Below, piece by piece: positions 8,298-16,106 of a stretch of DNA of 64,000 nt (the first letter of the stretch is position 1; each line of letters begins with the position of its first letter). The notes under the pieces were generated by a model, which had not been told where the DNA came from, did no database searches, and saw nothing but the letters and a program-made list of their open reading frames with translations. A program made the translations under genes and the position numbers. Source of the DNA: Arcobacter aquimarinus (GTDB lineage Bacteria > Campylobacterota > Campylobacteria > Campylobacterales > Arcobacteraceae); NCBI RefSeq assembly GCF_013177635.1, contig NZ_CP030944.1, forward strand, positions 620,001 to 684,000, in the 5' to 3' direction.

Positions 8298-8969
8298 TGG
8301 TTTTACAGTAGTTAAACCTAAACTTAACCAAGATTGCATTCCACCTCTATACCATTTTAGTTTTTCTTCAGGGTAACCAATAGCGATTAGTTCTTTCATA
8401 GACTCAGGTGATTGTCCACACCAAGCTCCATTACAAAACATTAAAACTGTTTTTGCATTTGTAAAGTCATATTTCCCATCTACTTTTGTTACACCAAGAA
8501 TCTCCATATATTCTTCAAATTCATCAGGATATTGAGATTTTTTTGTATAAATATATGGAATATTTACAGCTGTTGGAATTGTTTCATGGAAAAACCAATT
8601 TTCTGTTCTTGAATCAACTAACATCAAATTCTTATCAGTTTTAGATTTCTCAATAAAATCTAAAACTTCAACTTCTCCAAAAGTTTCAACTTTATCAGAA
8701 TATTTTATAGGTGAAATCTTCCCCATATAAGTTACAAAGGCTCTTTTACAATCAGCTTTTACATTTTCAGCAGCTTGATGAACTCCTCCATATACTACTT
8801 TTGGGTCAAATCCTACATCTTTACATTCTTCTTTTTTTTCTCTTTTTATAACTACTGTTTTTTGTTCATCTTTTGAATTTTTAAATTTAACTTCAACACC
8901 ATTTGTTTGTAAATCTACTGCGAAAATTGATGTTGCTAAAACAAAACTTCCTAAAATTATTTTAATCAT
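8295..8969 (-). CDS. Exported rhodanese-domain protein
   Basis: A signal peptide (about 1-17) and a 90-residue N-terminal region precede a rhodanese domain (about 95-220). The active-site loop has cysteine C179 in MFCNGAWCGQSPES, with a second cysteine C184; LVDSRTENW is the usual conserved DxR segment. Rhodanese proteins move sulfane sulfur to an acceptor. Export and proximity to sox genes suggest periplasmic thiosulfate or polysulfide handling. A palindrome covers its -10 box. Confidence 0.85.
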   Translation of the reverse strand: MIKIILGSFVLATSIFAVDLQTNGVEVKFKNSKDEQKTVVIKREKKEECKDVGFDPKVVYGGVHQAAENVKADCKRAFVTYMGKISPIKYSDKVETFGEVEVLDFIEKSKTDKNLMLVDSRTENWFFHETIPTAVNIPYIYTKKSQYPDEFEEYMEILGVTKVDGKYDFTNAKTVLMFCNGAWCGQSPESMKELIAIGYPEEKLKWYRGGMQSWLSLGLTTVKP

Positions 8970-9001
8970 TTCTTTCTCCTTAATTTTAAAATAAATAATA
9001 A

Positions 9002-9022
9002 ATGATTATAACAAATAATCAT
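9002..9022 (-). promoter_or_regulatory. Palindrome over the rhodanese promoter
   Basis: ATGATTAT (9002-9009) and ATAATCAT (9015-9022) form a dyad with a 5-base centre. On the minus strand a TATAAT at 9010-9005 lies inside it, about 35 bases before the rhodanese ATG. A regulator bound here would block the promoter. The AT-rich dyad loosely recalls Fur/PerR-type sites, but the match is not specific. Confidence 0.4.
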
Positions 9023-9075
9023 AATAATTAGCTTTTATACAATTTTTTAAAATATCATCATAAGAAAAAAGTAGA

Positions 9076-9081
9076 TATAAT
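9076..9081 (+). promoter_or_regulatory. valS -10 box
   Basis: TATAAT followed by CGCG, 33 bases before the valS ATG. No clear -35 box is seen, as is common in Campylobacterota. Confidence 0.6.
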
Positions 9082-9114
9082 CGCGTATATTTATAGAAAA
9101 ACATAGGATTTTTA

Positions 9115-11778
9115 ATGAGCGAAAAATACGAACCGTCAAAAGTAGAAGATAAATTTTATAAAATATGGGAAGAAAGAGGTTATTTTGAAATAGATGGAAA
9201 TAAGTCTATTTGGAAAACTGATGCAAATGGAAAACAAAAAACATTTTCTATTATGATGCCACCACCAAATGTAACGGGAAGTTTACATATAGGTCATGCA
9301 TTAACATTTACATTACAAGATATTATTACTAGATATAAAAGAATGGATGGTTTTAAAACTCTTTGGCAGCCAGGAACAGACCATGCAGGAATTGCGACTC
9401 AAAACGTTGTTGAAAAACAGCTATTAGCTGAAGGTACAACAAAAGAAGAGATAGGAAGAGAAAAGTTTTTAGAAAGAGCTTGGCTTCAAAAAGAAACAAG
9501 TGGTGGAAATATAGTTCATCAAATGAGAAAATTAGGTGTTACTCCAGCTTGGAAAAGAGAGCGATTTACGATGGATGAGGGATTAAAAGAGGCTGTAAAA
9601 GAAGCTTTTATCTCTTTATACAATGAAGGTCATATCACTCAAAATAACTATATGGTAAATTGGTGTACACACGATGGTGCGTTATCAGATATCGAAGTTG
9701 AACATGAAGAAGTAAATGGTAAGTTTTACCATATGATTTATAAGTTTGCAGATGGAAGTGGTGAACTTCAAGTTGCAACTACTAGACCAGAAACATATTT
9801 TGGGGATACAGCTATTATGGTTCATCCAGAAGATGAGAGATATAAATCAATCGTTGGAAAAGAAGTATTATTACCTTTAACAAATAGAACTATCAAAGTA
9901 ATCACAGATTCTCATGTTGATATGGAATTTGGAACAGGTGTTGTAAAAGTAACTCCTGCTCACGACCAAAATGACTATGAAGTTGGAAAAAGACACGATT
10001 TAGAGTTCATCAAAGTATTTGATGAAAAGGGTATTTTAAACGAATATTGTGGAGAGTTTGCTGGACTTGAAAGATTAGAAGCAAGACCTATTATTGTAAA
10101 AGCTTTAGAAGAAGCTGGGTATATCGTAAAAATTGAAGAGCATACTCATCAAGTAGGGCATTGTTATAGATGTAAAAATATTGTTGAACCATTTATTTCT
10201 CAACAATGGTTTTTGAGTTCTGAAATGGCTCAAGAGTCAATTAGAAAAACAAAAGAAACAACAAAAGAAAGAGCTGTAAGTGGTGAACATAATGGAACAC
10301 TTTTCCACCCTGCACATTGGATAAATTCATATACAGCATGGATGGATGAGTTAAGACCTTGGTGTATTTCAAGACAACTTTGGTGGGGACATAGAATACC
10401 TGTATTTACTTGTGATGATTGTGGACATCAATGGGCTGATAAAGCTGATGATCCAGAAGCTTGTCCAAAATGTGGAGGGAAACACTATACTCAAGACCCA
10501 GATGTTTTAGATACTTGGTTTTCATCAGCTTTATGGGCAATGTCGCCATTAGGTTGGGGAAATAATGGAAAATTAAAAGAACTTTATAACGATACGGATG
10601 AAGCAGATTTTTATCCAAATTCATTGTTAATCACTGGTTTTGATATTATGTTTTTCTGGGTAGCTAGAATGATGATGATGGGTGAACACTTCAAAAAACA
10701 ATTACCATTTGAAGATATTTATATGCACGCGTTAGTTAGAGATGAACATGGTGCAAAAATGTCAAAATCAAAAGGAAATGTAATTGACCCACTTGATATG
10801 GTAAATGAACATTCTGCTGATATTATCAGATTTACACTTGCATATCTTTGTGTTCAAGGAAGAGATATAAAACTTGGGAGCAAAAACCTAGAGCAATTTA
10901 GAAACTTTACAAATAAACTTTACAATGCAAGTAATTTCTTACAGTTAAATGTGGAAACTTTCCCTGATTTAAAAGATATAAAAATCCAAACACCACTTGG
11001 TCTTTATATGCAAAGTAAATTAAGTGATGCAGTTGATGAGTTAAGAAATGCTCTTGAAACTTATAAATTCAATGAATCAGCATCTATTTTATATAAATTT
11101 GTATGGAATGAATTTTGTGACTGGGGAATTGAGTATGCAAAAGCTAGTAAAGATTCTGTTGTAGAACTTGGAGCAATTTTTAAAGAAACTTTAAAAATGG
11201 TAAGTCCTTTTATGCCATTTATTTCTGATTATTTATACCACAAATTAAGTGGAACAACATTAGAAGAGGGTGATTCATTAATGATTATGAATTTCCCAAA
11301 GGAAATAGCAAAAAATCAAGAAATGGAAGATATGTTTGCTATTATTGAAGAAGCAATTACAGCTATTAGAAGAGCAAAAGTTATCATAGATATGGGTAAC
11401 TCAAAAATTGCAAAAGCATATTTAAAAATCAATAAAAATATTGATAATGAAATGGCTAAACCATTTATTGAAAAACTTGCAAAAGTAGAAAATATTGAGT
11501 TTGTAACTGAAAAGCAAGAAAACTCAATCACAGATGTAAGTGATAACTTAGAAGTTTATATTCCAACTGGTGAGATTGATATGACACCAATTATTTCTAA
11601 ACTTACAAAACAACAAGAAAAATTAGAAAAAGAGATAGCAAAACTTTCAGGAATGCTAAATAATGAAAAATTTGTAGCAAATGCACCAGCAAACGTTTTA
11701 GAAGAAAATAGAGCAGGCTTAGCATCTGCTGAAGATAAATTGGCTAAGGTTGTGGCTGAACTTAAATCTTTGAGTTAA
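9115..11778 (+). CDS. valS: Valyl-tRNA synthetase
   Basis: Charges tRNA-Val in the cytoplasm. The class I signatures are present: HIGH within TGSLHIGHALTF near residue 60 and KMSKSKGNVID near residue 545. A CXXC zinc pair set (CDDCGH ... CPKCGG) lies in the insert around 440-460, an anticodon-binding region follows, and the C-terminal coiled-coil arm typical of ValRS ends the protein. The length of 887 residues is normal. A TATAAT at 9076-9081 gives a plausible promoter, and a strong terminator follows. Confidence 0.98.
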   Translation: MSEKYEPSKVEDKFYKIWEERGYFEIDGNKSIWKTDANGKQKTFSIMMPPPNVTGSLHIGHALTFTLQDIITRYKRMDGFKTLWQPGTDHAGIATQNVVEKQLLAEGTTKEEIGREKFLERAWLQKETSGGNIVHQMRKLGVTPAWKRERFTMDEGLKEAVKEAFISLYNEGHITQNNYMVNWCTHDGALSDIEVEHEEVNGKFYHMIYKFADGSGELQVATTRPETYFGDTAIMVHPEDERYKSIVGKEVLLPLTNRTIKVITDSHVDMEFGTGVVKVTPAHDQNDYEVGKRHDLEFIKVFDEKGILNEYCGEFAGLERLEARPIIVKALEEAGYIVKIEEHTHQVGHCYRCKNIVEPFISQQWFLSSEMAQESIRKTKETTKERAVSGEHNGTLFHPAHWINSYTAWMDELRPWCISRQLWWGHRIPVFTCDDCGHQWADKADDPEACPKCGGKHYTQDPDVLDTWFSSALWAMSPLGWGNNGKLKELYNDTDEADFYPNSLLITGFDIMFFWVARMMMMGEHFKKQLPFEDIYMHALVRDEHGAKMSKSKGNVIDPLDMVNEHSADIIRFTLAYLCVQGRDIKLGSKNLEQFRNFTNKLYNASNFLQLNVETFPDLKDIKIQTPLGLYMQSKLSDAVDELRNALETYKFNESASILYKFVWNEFCDWGIEYAKASKDSVVELGAIFKETLKMVSPFMPFISDYLYHKLSGTTLEEGDSLMIMNFPKEIAKNQEMEDMFAIIEEAITAIRRAKVIIDMGNSKIAKAYLKINKNIDNEMAKPFIEKLAKVENIEFVTEKQENSITDVSDNLEVYIPTGEIDMTPIISKLTKQQEKLEKEIAKLSGMLNNEKFVANAPANVLEENRAGLASAEDKLAKVVAELKSLS

Positions 11779-11804
11779 GAAAAAAGATTTTTTAGATAGA
11801 TTTT

Positions 11805-11839
11805 AAAAAGCCCCATCAATTTTGATGGGGCTTTTTTTT
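11805..11839 (+). terminator. Terminator after valS
   Basis: AAAAAGCCCCATCAA pairs with its complement ending GATGGGGCTTTTT, followed by a T run: a strong GC-rich hairpin. Confidence 0.93.
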
Positions 11840-11860
11840 AATAGTAATTTCTTAAATTAA

Positions 11861-11920
11861 ACAAACTGCTAGTTTATTTGATATTAAACTATTCTTTTGT
11901 AAAATAAACTACTAGTTTAT
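11861..11920 (+). promoter_or_regulatory. Two related dyads upstream of the MATE gene
   Basis: A 17-base palindrome ATAAACTACTAGTTTAT lies at 11904-11920, 24 bases before the MATE start. A close relative, ACAAACTGCTAGTTTATT, begins at 11861, with centres 43 bases apart. The shared core AAACT-R-CTAGTTT suggests a repressor that binds both. The TetR gene 2 kb away is a candidate, but its own promoter carries a different palindrome. Confidence 0.5.
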
Positions 11921-11944
11921 AAAAAATTAAATCAAAGAAATTAG

Positions 11945-13267
11945 ATGAACGTAACAAAAGATAAAGTCTCAACAGTTTTTTTTCAATACTCAATTCCATC
12001 TGTTTTAGGAATGCTAGCAATTTCATCAGCTAGTATTGTTGATGGATTTTTTATTGGAAATTATGTTGGAGCTTTTGGACTTGCGGCAATAAATATTAGT
12101 TTACCTATTTTCTCATTTTTATTTGGTTTTGCTTTGATGATTGCTATTGGAACAAGTGTTGTAGTAGGAAAATTGATAGGTGAAGGTAATATTCAAACAG
12201 CAAGTATAATTTTTACAAAAGCAGTTGTATCTATTGTTATTTTTAGTTTTTTATCATGTTCAATTTTATATTTAAATATTGAAACACTTTTGTATTATTT
12301 AGGTGCAAACGAAAATTTGATGGATATAGCGATAGAGTATTTGTCAATAATTCTTATTTTTATTCCATTTTTGATGATAGGAATAGTTCTTGATTATTTT
12401 GTAAGGATTGATAATAGACCAAATCTTGCCTTTATAACAATGCTTTTAAGTTCTATTATAAATATTGTATTAGACTATTTTTTTATCGTTTATCTTCAAA
12501 AAGGGATTTTTGGAGCAGCCTTGGCAACTGGGATATCTCAATTATCTTTGATATTTATTCTTTTGCCTCATTTTTTTTCAAAAAAAGCAACTTTAAAATT
12601 TGTATCACCAATAGGAAATTATATTCAAATTTTAAAAGCTACATACAATGGAGCATCAGAGTTTATAAATGAGATTTCAGTTGGAATTACAACTTTGATT
12701 TTTAACTATATAATGATAAAAACTTTTAATACAGAAGGAGTTGCAGCATTTGCTGTGATAAATTATCTTTTATGGATTGGTATAATGATAAGTTTTGGAA
12801 TAAGTGATTCTTTACAACCAATTATTAGTAAGAATTTTGGAGCAAAAGAGAATAAAAGAATAGAAGATTTTTTAAAAATAGCTTTTGTTTCAACATATTT
12901 TGTTGGTTTTTTTATGATAGTCTTGATTATTTTTGTACCAGAACAATTGGCAAATCTTTTTTTAGAAGATACCAATTATGAAACCAAACAAATAGTTTTG
13001 AATTTTGTTACATTTATTTGGATTGCATTTCTTTTTAATGGAGCAAATCTTATAGTTTCAGCTTATTTTACAGCAATACATAAACCTTTACACTCTGCAA
13101 TTATTGCCATATCAAGAAGTTTTATTTTCCCAGTATTGTTTATATTTATTTTACCAATGATATTTGAAAAAAATGGGATTTTTTTAGTAATTCCTATAGC
13201 TGAATTTATAACTTTCATACTTGCAATTGTTTTATTTAAAAATTTTAGTCCAAAAAAAATAATATAG
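11945..13267 (+). CDS. MATE family multidrug/metabolite exporter
   Basis: The 440-residue protein is almost entirely hydrophobic, with about 12 membrane segments in two repeats. The first repeat starts with IPSVLGMLAISSASIVDGFFIGNYVG, typical of the MATE/NorM-DinF superfamily, and the second with a NEISVGITTLIF segment. Such pumps exchange cationic drugs or metabolites for sodium or protons. It is followed 20 bases later by a GNAT gene, and a TetR gene lies convergent beyond that, a common resistance arrangement. Two palindromes stand before its start. Confidence 0.9.
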   Translation: MNVTKDKVSTVFFQYSIPSVLGMLAISSASIVDGFFIGNYVGAFGLAAINISLPIFSFLFGFALMIAIGTSVVVGKLIGEGNIQTASIIFTKAVVSIVIFSFLSCSILYLNIETLLYYLGANENLMDIAIEYLSIILIFIPFLMIGIVLDYFVRIDNRPNLAFITMLLSSIINIVLDYFFIVYLQKGIFGAALATGISQLSLIFILLPHFFSKKATLKFVSPIGNYIQILKATYNGASEFINEISVGITTLIFNYIMIKTFNTEGVAAFAVINYLLWIGIMISFGISDSLQPIISKNFGAKENKRIEDFLKIAFVSTYFVGFFMIVLIIFVPEQLANLFLEDTNYETKQIVLNFVTFIWIAFLFNGANLIVSAYFTAIHKPLHSAIIAISRSFIFPVLFIFILPMIFEKNGIFLVIPIAEFITFILAIVLFKNFSPKKII

Positions 13268-13287
13268 AATTATATGGGAGATAAATT

Positions 13288-13824
13288 ATGAAAAATAGCG
13301 TAAACAAATCAAATGTTACTCTTAGAGTTGCAAAAAAAACTGAGTTAAATAAATTTAAAAAAGATTTACAAGAAGCATTTAGAATATCAGCAGAAAAGGA
13401 ATTTGGTCATGCTTTAGATGAGCCAATCCCTTCTGATTTGGATTTTGAAGATTCTGTTAAATACGCTGGTGCAATTGTGTATCAAGTACTTTTAGATGAA
13501 AATATTGTTGGTGGAGCTATTGTGGCTATTGATGAGGTTACTCAACACAACAAATTATTGTTATTTTTTATAGCAACTAATTGTCATAGTAAAGGTGTTG
13601 GATATAAGGCTTGGAAAGCAATAGAGAAAAAACATCCAAAAACAAAAGTATGGGAAACTACAACTCCTTATTTTGAGAAAAGAAATATTCATTTTTATGT
13701 GAATAAATGTGGTTTTAAAATAGTGGAATATTTTAGTAAATATCATCCTGACCCAAATCAAAAATCAGATTATAATTTTGATGAACAAGATGACGAAATG
13801 TTCAAATTTGAAAAACAAATGTAA
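13288..13824 (+). CDS. GNAT family N-acetyltransferase
   Basis: The 178-residue protein has a GNAT fold: beta strands YQVLLDENIVGGAIV and NKLLLFFIATN, then the acetyl-CoA loop region HSKGVGYKAW at about residue 110, and a C-terminal strand KCGFKIVEYF. The acceptor is unknown. The gene is 20 bases after the MATE gene with a GGGAG ribosome site and is probably cotranscribed, which hints at a linked resistance or modification role. Confidence 0.8.
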   Translation: MKNSVNKSNVTLRVAKKTELNKFKKDLQEAFRISAEKEFGHALDEPIPSDLDFEDSVKYAGAIVYQVLLDENIVGGAIVAIDEVTQHNKLLLFFIATNCHSKGVGYKAWKAIEKKHPKTKVWETTTPYFEKRNIHFYVNKCGFKIVEYFSKYHPDPNQKSDYNFDEQDDEMFKFEKQM

Positions 13825-13836
13825 AAAATATAAAAT

Positions 13837-14433
13837 TTATCTTCTTAGTAAATCTTCTAATATTTTAATATAATCTATTAGATTTTCTTTTAGATTGTAA
13901 TTTTCTAAAGTGATAGATTGAAGATACATTCCATCAGCAGTTGCAATTAAACTTGGAATAAATTTTTTAGCATTTTCTTTCAAGAATTCTTTATCAATCA
14001 TTTCATCAAAAATTTCATTTGTTGCACTAAATAAATAGTCATAACACTCTGCATTTTGTTGTTTTATAAATTCATTTTCAATATTTAAATACATATAAAA
14101 CGTATCTTTCATCAATTTATCAAAAGATTTATTTTCAGGGTCTGATAAAACTAAATAAAAAGAGAAAAGAGCTAAAAGTTTTTCAGAAAATGTTTTAGCT
14201 TTAGCTATTTCTTTTTCTGTATTAATAAAAAATTTCTCACCTTTTTTGTCAATTACTTCAAAAATCAACTCTTCTTTTGTTTTAAAGTAATGATAAAATT
14301 GCCCTTTTGACATATTTAAAGATTCAATAAATTTATTTAAAGAAAAGTTGTTTACTCCATTGCTTATAAATGCTTCATATGCTTTTTCACATATAAAATT
14401 AATTTTTTCATTAGAATCAACTATTTTTGGCAT
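13837..14433 (-). CDS. TetR family transcriptional regulator
   Basis: The N-terminal helix-turn-helix reads NFSLNKFIESLNMSKGQFYHYFKTKEELIFEVI, the classical TetR recognition pattern, followed by an alpha-helical ligand domain. The ATG at 14433 is preferred to a GTG at 14445 because of a GGGA just before it. It is convergent with the MATE-GNAT pair, which it may control. A perfect 20-base palindrome lies about 23 bases upstream of the start and is a likely autoregulatory site. Confidence 0.85.
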   Translation of the reverse strand: MPKIVDSNEKINFICEKAYEAFISNGVNNFSLNKFIESLNMSKGQFYHYFKTKEELIFEVIDKKGEKFFINTEKEIAKAKTFSEKLLALFSFYLVLSDPENKSFDKLMKDTFYMYLNIENEFIKQQNAECYDYLFSATNEIFDEMIDKEFLKENAKKFIPSLIATADGMYLQSITLENYNLKENLIDYIKILEDLLRR

Positions 14434-14456
14434 TTTTTTTCCCACATTTTATTTCA

Positions 14457-14476
14457 AAAATATCTTAAGATATTTT
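14457..14476. promoter_or_regulatory. 20-base perfect palindrome before the TetR gene
   Basis: AAAATATCTTAAGATATTTT is fully self-complementary and lies between the divergent TetR and ywbE genes. Size and position fit an operator for the TetR protein. Confidence 0.55.
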
Positions 14477-14537
14477 GACTAAAAAACTTGTTATTTTTAA
14501 TCTAGTACAATAGCTTATCTCTTAAATAAGGAAAAAA

Positions 14538-14735
14538 ATGCTTGATAATAAAAAAAGAATAAATATAAAAGCAGGTATAAAAGTAAATATTGTTTTAAAA
14601 CAAGACCAAAGAACGGGGAAACTTACAAGTGGAATTATAAAAGATATACTTACAAATTCACCAATTCATCCACATGGAATAAAAGTGCGACTTCAAGATG
14701 GGCAAGTTGGAAGAGTTCAGGAAATATTACAGTAA
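14538..14735 (+). CDS. YwbE family protein
   Basis: A 65-residue basic protein with the motifs IKAGIKVNIVLKQDQRTGKL and HPHGIKVRLQDGQVGRV, matching the small YwbE family of unknown function. A TACAAT at 14506-14511 and an AAGGA ribosome site precede it. It is divergent from the TetR gene and ends in a convergent hairpin. Confidence 0.85.
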   Translation: MLDNKKRINIKAGIKVNIVLKQDQRTGKLTSGIIKDILTNSPIHPHGIKVRLQDGQVGRVQEILQ

Positions 14736-14740
14736 GGTAA

Positions 14741-14771
14741 TAAAATAAAAAGATTTAATCTTTTTATTTTA
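14741..14771. terminator. Convergent hairpin between ywbE and the FKBP gene
   Basis: AAAATAAAAAGATT (14742-14755) and its complement (14757-14770) form a long AT-rich hairpin with T runs on either strand. It overlaps the end of the isomerase gene. Confidence 0.65.
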
Positions 14772-15191
14772 TAAAAGCGAATCTATTTTTACTTTATATT
14801 CTAAATCTTTTCCAGCTAATGGATGATTAAAATCAACTATAACTTCTTTTTCTTTAATCTCTTTTATTATAAATTGGATTGGTTGGTCATTTTCATCTTC
14901 TGCTTGAATTTGCATACCAATTTTTAAATCTTTGATTCCTTCAAATTGTTCAATTGGAAGAGATTGAATTCCTTTTGGGTCATATTCACCATAAGCTTCT
15001 GAAGCTGGAACTATAAATTGAGTTGCTTCTCCTGCTTTCATATTCATTATTCTTTTTTCAAGTCCAGCGATTACTTGTCCTACACCAAATTGGAATTCAA
15101 AAGGTTTATTACTTCTACTTCCATCTACAATTATTCCATCAATTTTTACTTCAAACATTATTTTTACTGTTTGATTAATTTGTATTGACAT
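14769..15191 (-). CDS. FKBP-type peptidyl-prolyl isomerase, SlyD-like
   Basis: The 140-residue protein has a split FKBP domain: VDGSRSNKPFEFQFGVGQVIAGLE, then AYGEYDPKGIQSLP leading into an insert-in-flap segment, and the closing strand VIVDFNHPLAGKDLEYKVKI. The DFNHPLAG motif is diagnostic for SlyD/FkpA-like cytoplasmic isomerase-chaperones. The metal-binding histidine-rich tail of E. coli SlyD is missing. It helps folding of proline-containing proteins. Confidence 0.88.
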   Translation of the reverse strand: MSIQINQTVKIMFEVKIDGIIVDGSRSNKPFEFQFGVGQVIAGLEKRIMNMKAGEATQFIVPASEAYGEYDPKGIQSLPIEQFEGIKDLKIGMQIQAEDENDQPIQFIIKEIKEKEVIVDFNHPLAGKDLEYKVKIDSLL

Positions 15192-15227
15192 ATTTTTCCT
15201 TATTTAAAATTGTTAAACTATATACTA

Positions 15228-15280
15228 TTTAAAATAAAATATCAAATAGTAACTTTTTTTAAAACTAATTTTATTTTAAA
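15228..15280. repeat. 13-base inverted repeat in a divergent promoter region
   Basis: TTTAAAATAAAAT (15228-15240) recurs as its exact reverse complement at 15268-15280 with 27 bases between, in the 128-base gap between the isomerase and lipoprotein genes. It may be an operator or AT-rich chance. Confidence 0.35.
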
Positions 15281-15319
15281 AAGATACAATCAAAAGTACT
15301 AGACAAGGAGATAATAATA

Positions 15320-16078
15320 ATGACAAAACTATTACAACTTATTTTTTTGATAATATTATTATTTTTTATGCAAGCTTGTAGTTTAAGTCAAAGTGAAATT
15401 AAAAGTATTGCTCAAACAAACTCTGCTTCTCAAATAGAGAGTTTTAAAACTGAAGTTTTAAAAGATCTTATTTTATATAAAAAAAAGTTAGATTTGAGAA
15501 ATCCAAATGCTTTTAATAAAGATTTGAAAAATAGCATTATTCAACAAATAAAAGAAAACAAGAATTTTATAAATTTAGTTCAAAATTCAAAAGTATTAGT
15601 TACTCCTAATGAATATTTTTATTATGCTTTTTCTACACAGAATATAAATAATAGGAATGATTTATTAATATTAGGTTTATATAAATTGATTTTTGATGCT
15701 TATAAAATGGATGAAAAACATCAATTTTCTGCAATTGAATATGATAAAGAGAAGATGATAAAACTTTATGAATATTTACAAATAGTTAGATGGAAAATAA
15801 GAACAGCAAAAGATGATAAAGAAAATTATCTTTTTAATACTTGGCAAAATAATTGGCAATTAGAATTAGCAAAAAAATATAAAGGTGATTATAATATTAT
15901 CAATGAATTAAGTTACATAAAATCAAATAACGAATCAATTTATGACTCTTCAAATTTTTCTTATGAAATTGTAATATCAAGAATGATTACAAATATTGAA
16001 CATACGCTTAGAAAAATAAATATAGAACCTTATGAGATGAGTGTATCTATTTTTAAAGGTTTTATATTTATTATTTAA
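15320..16078 (+). CDS. Putative lipoprotein of unknown function
   Basis: The N-terminus is a lipoprotein signal peptide with cysteine 20 (FFMQACSLSQ). The rest (about 230 residues) is helical and charged and has no domain I recognise. A GGAG ribosome site precedes the ATG. It stands alone between divergent and convergent neighbours. I can say only that it is probably an anchored envelope protein. Confidence 0.7.
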   Translation: MTKLLQLIFLIILLFFMQACSLSQSEIKSIAQTNSASQIESFKTEVLKDLILYKKKLDLRNPNAFNKDLKNSIIQQIKENKNFINLVQNSKVLVTPNEYFYYAFSTQNINNRNDLLILGLYKLIFDAYKMDEKHQFSAIEYDKEKMIKLYEYLQIVRWKIRTAKDDKENYLFNTWQNNWQLELAKKYKGDYNIINELSYIKSNNESIYDSSNFSYEIVISRMITNIEHTLRKINIEPYEMSVSIFKGFIFII

Positions 16079-16106
16079 GTACCTAATTTTCTTTAGGTAC
16101 TTTTCT
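16077..16106 (+). terminator. Terminator after the lipoprotein gene
   Basis: AAGTACCTAA (16077-16086) pairs with TTAGGTACTT (16093-16102), followed by TTCTT. It overlaps both convergent stop regions but has a T tract only on the plus side. Confidence 0.7.
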
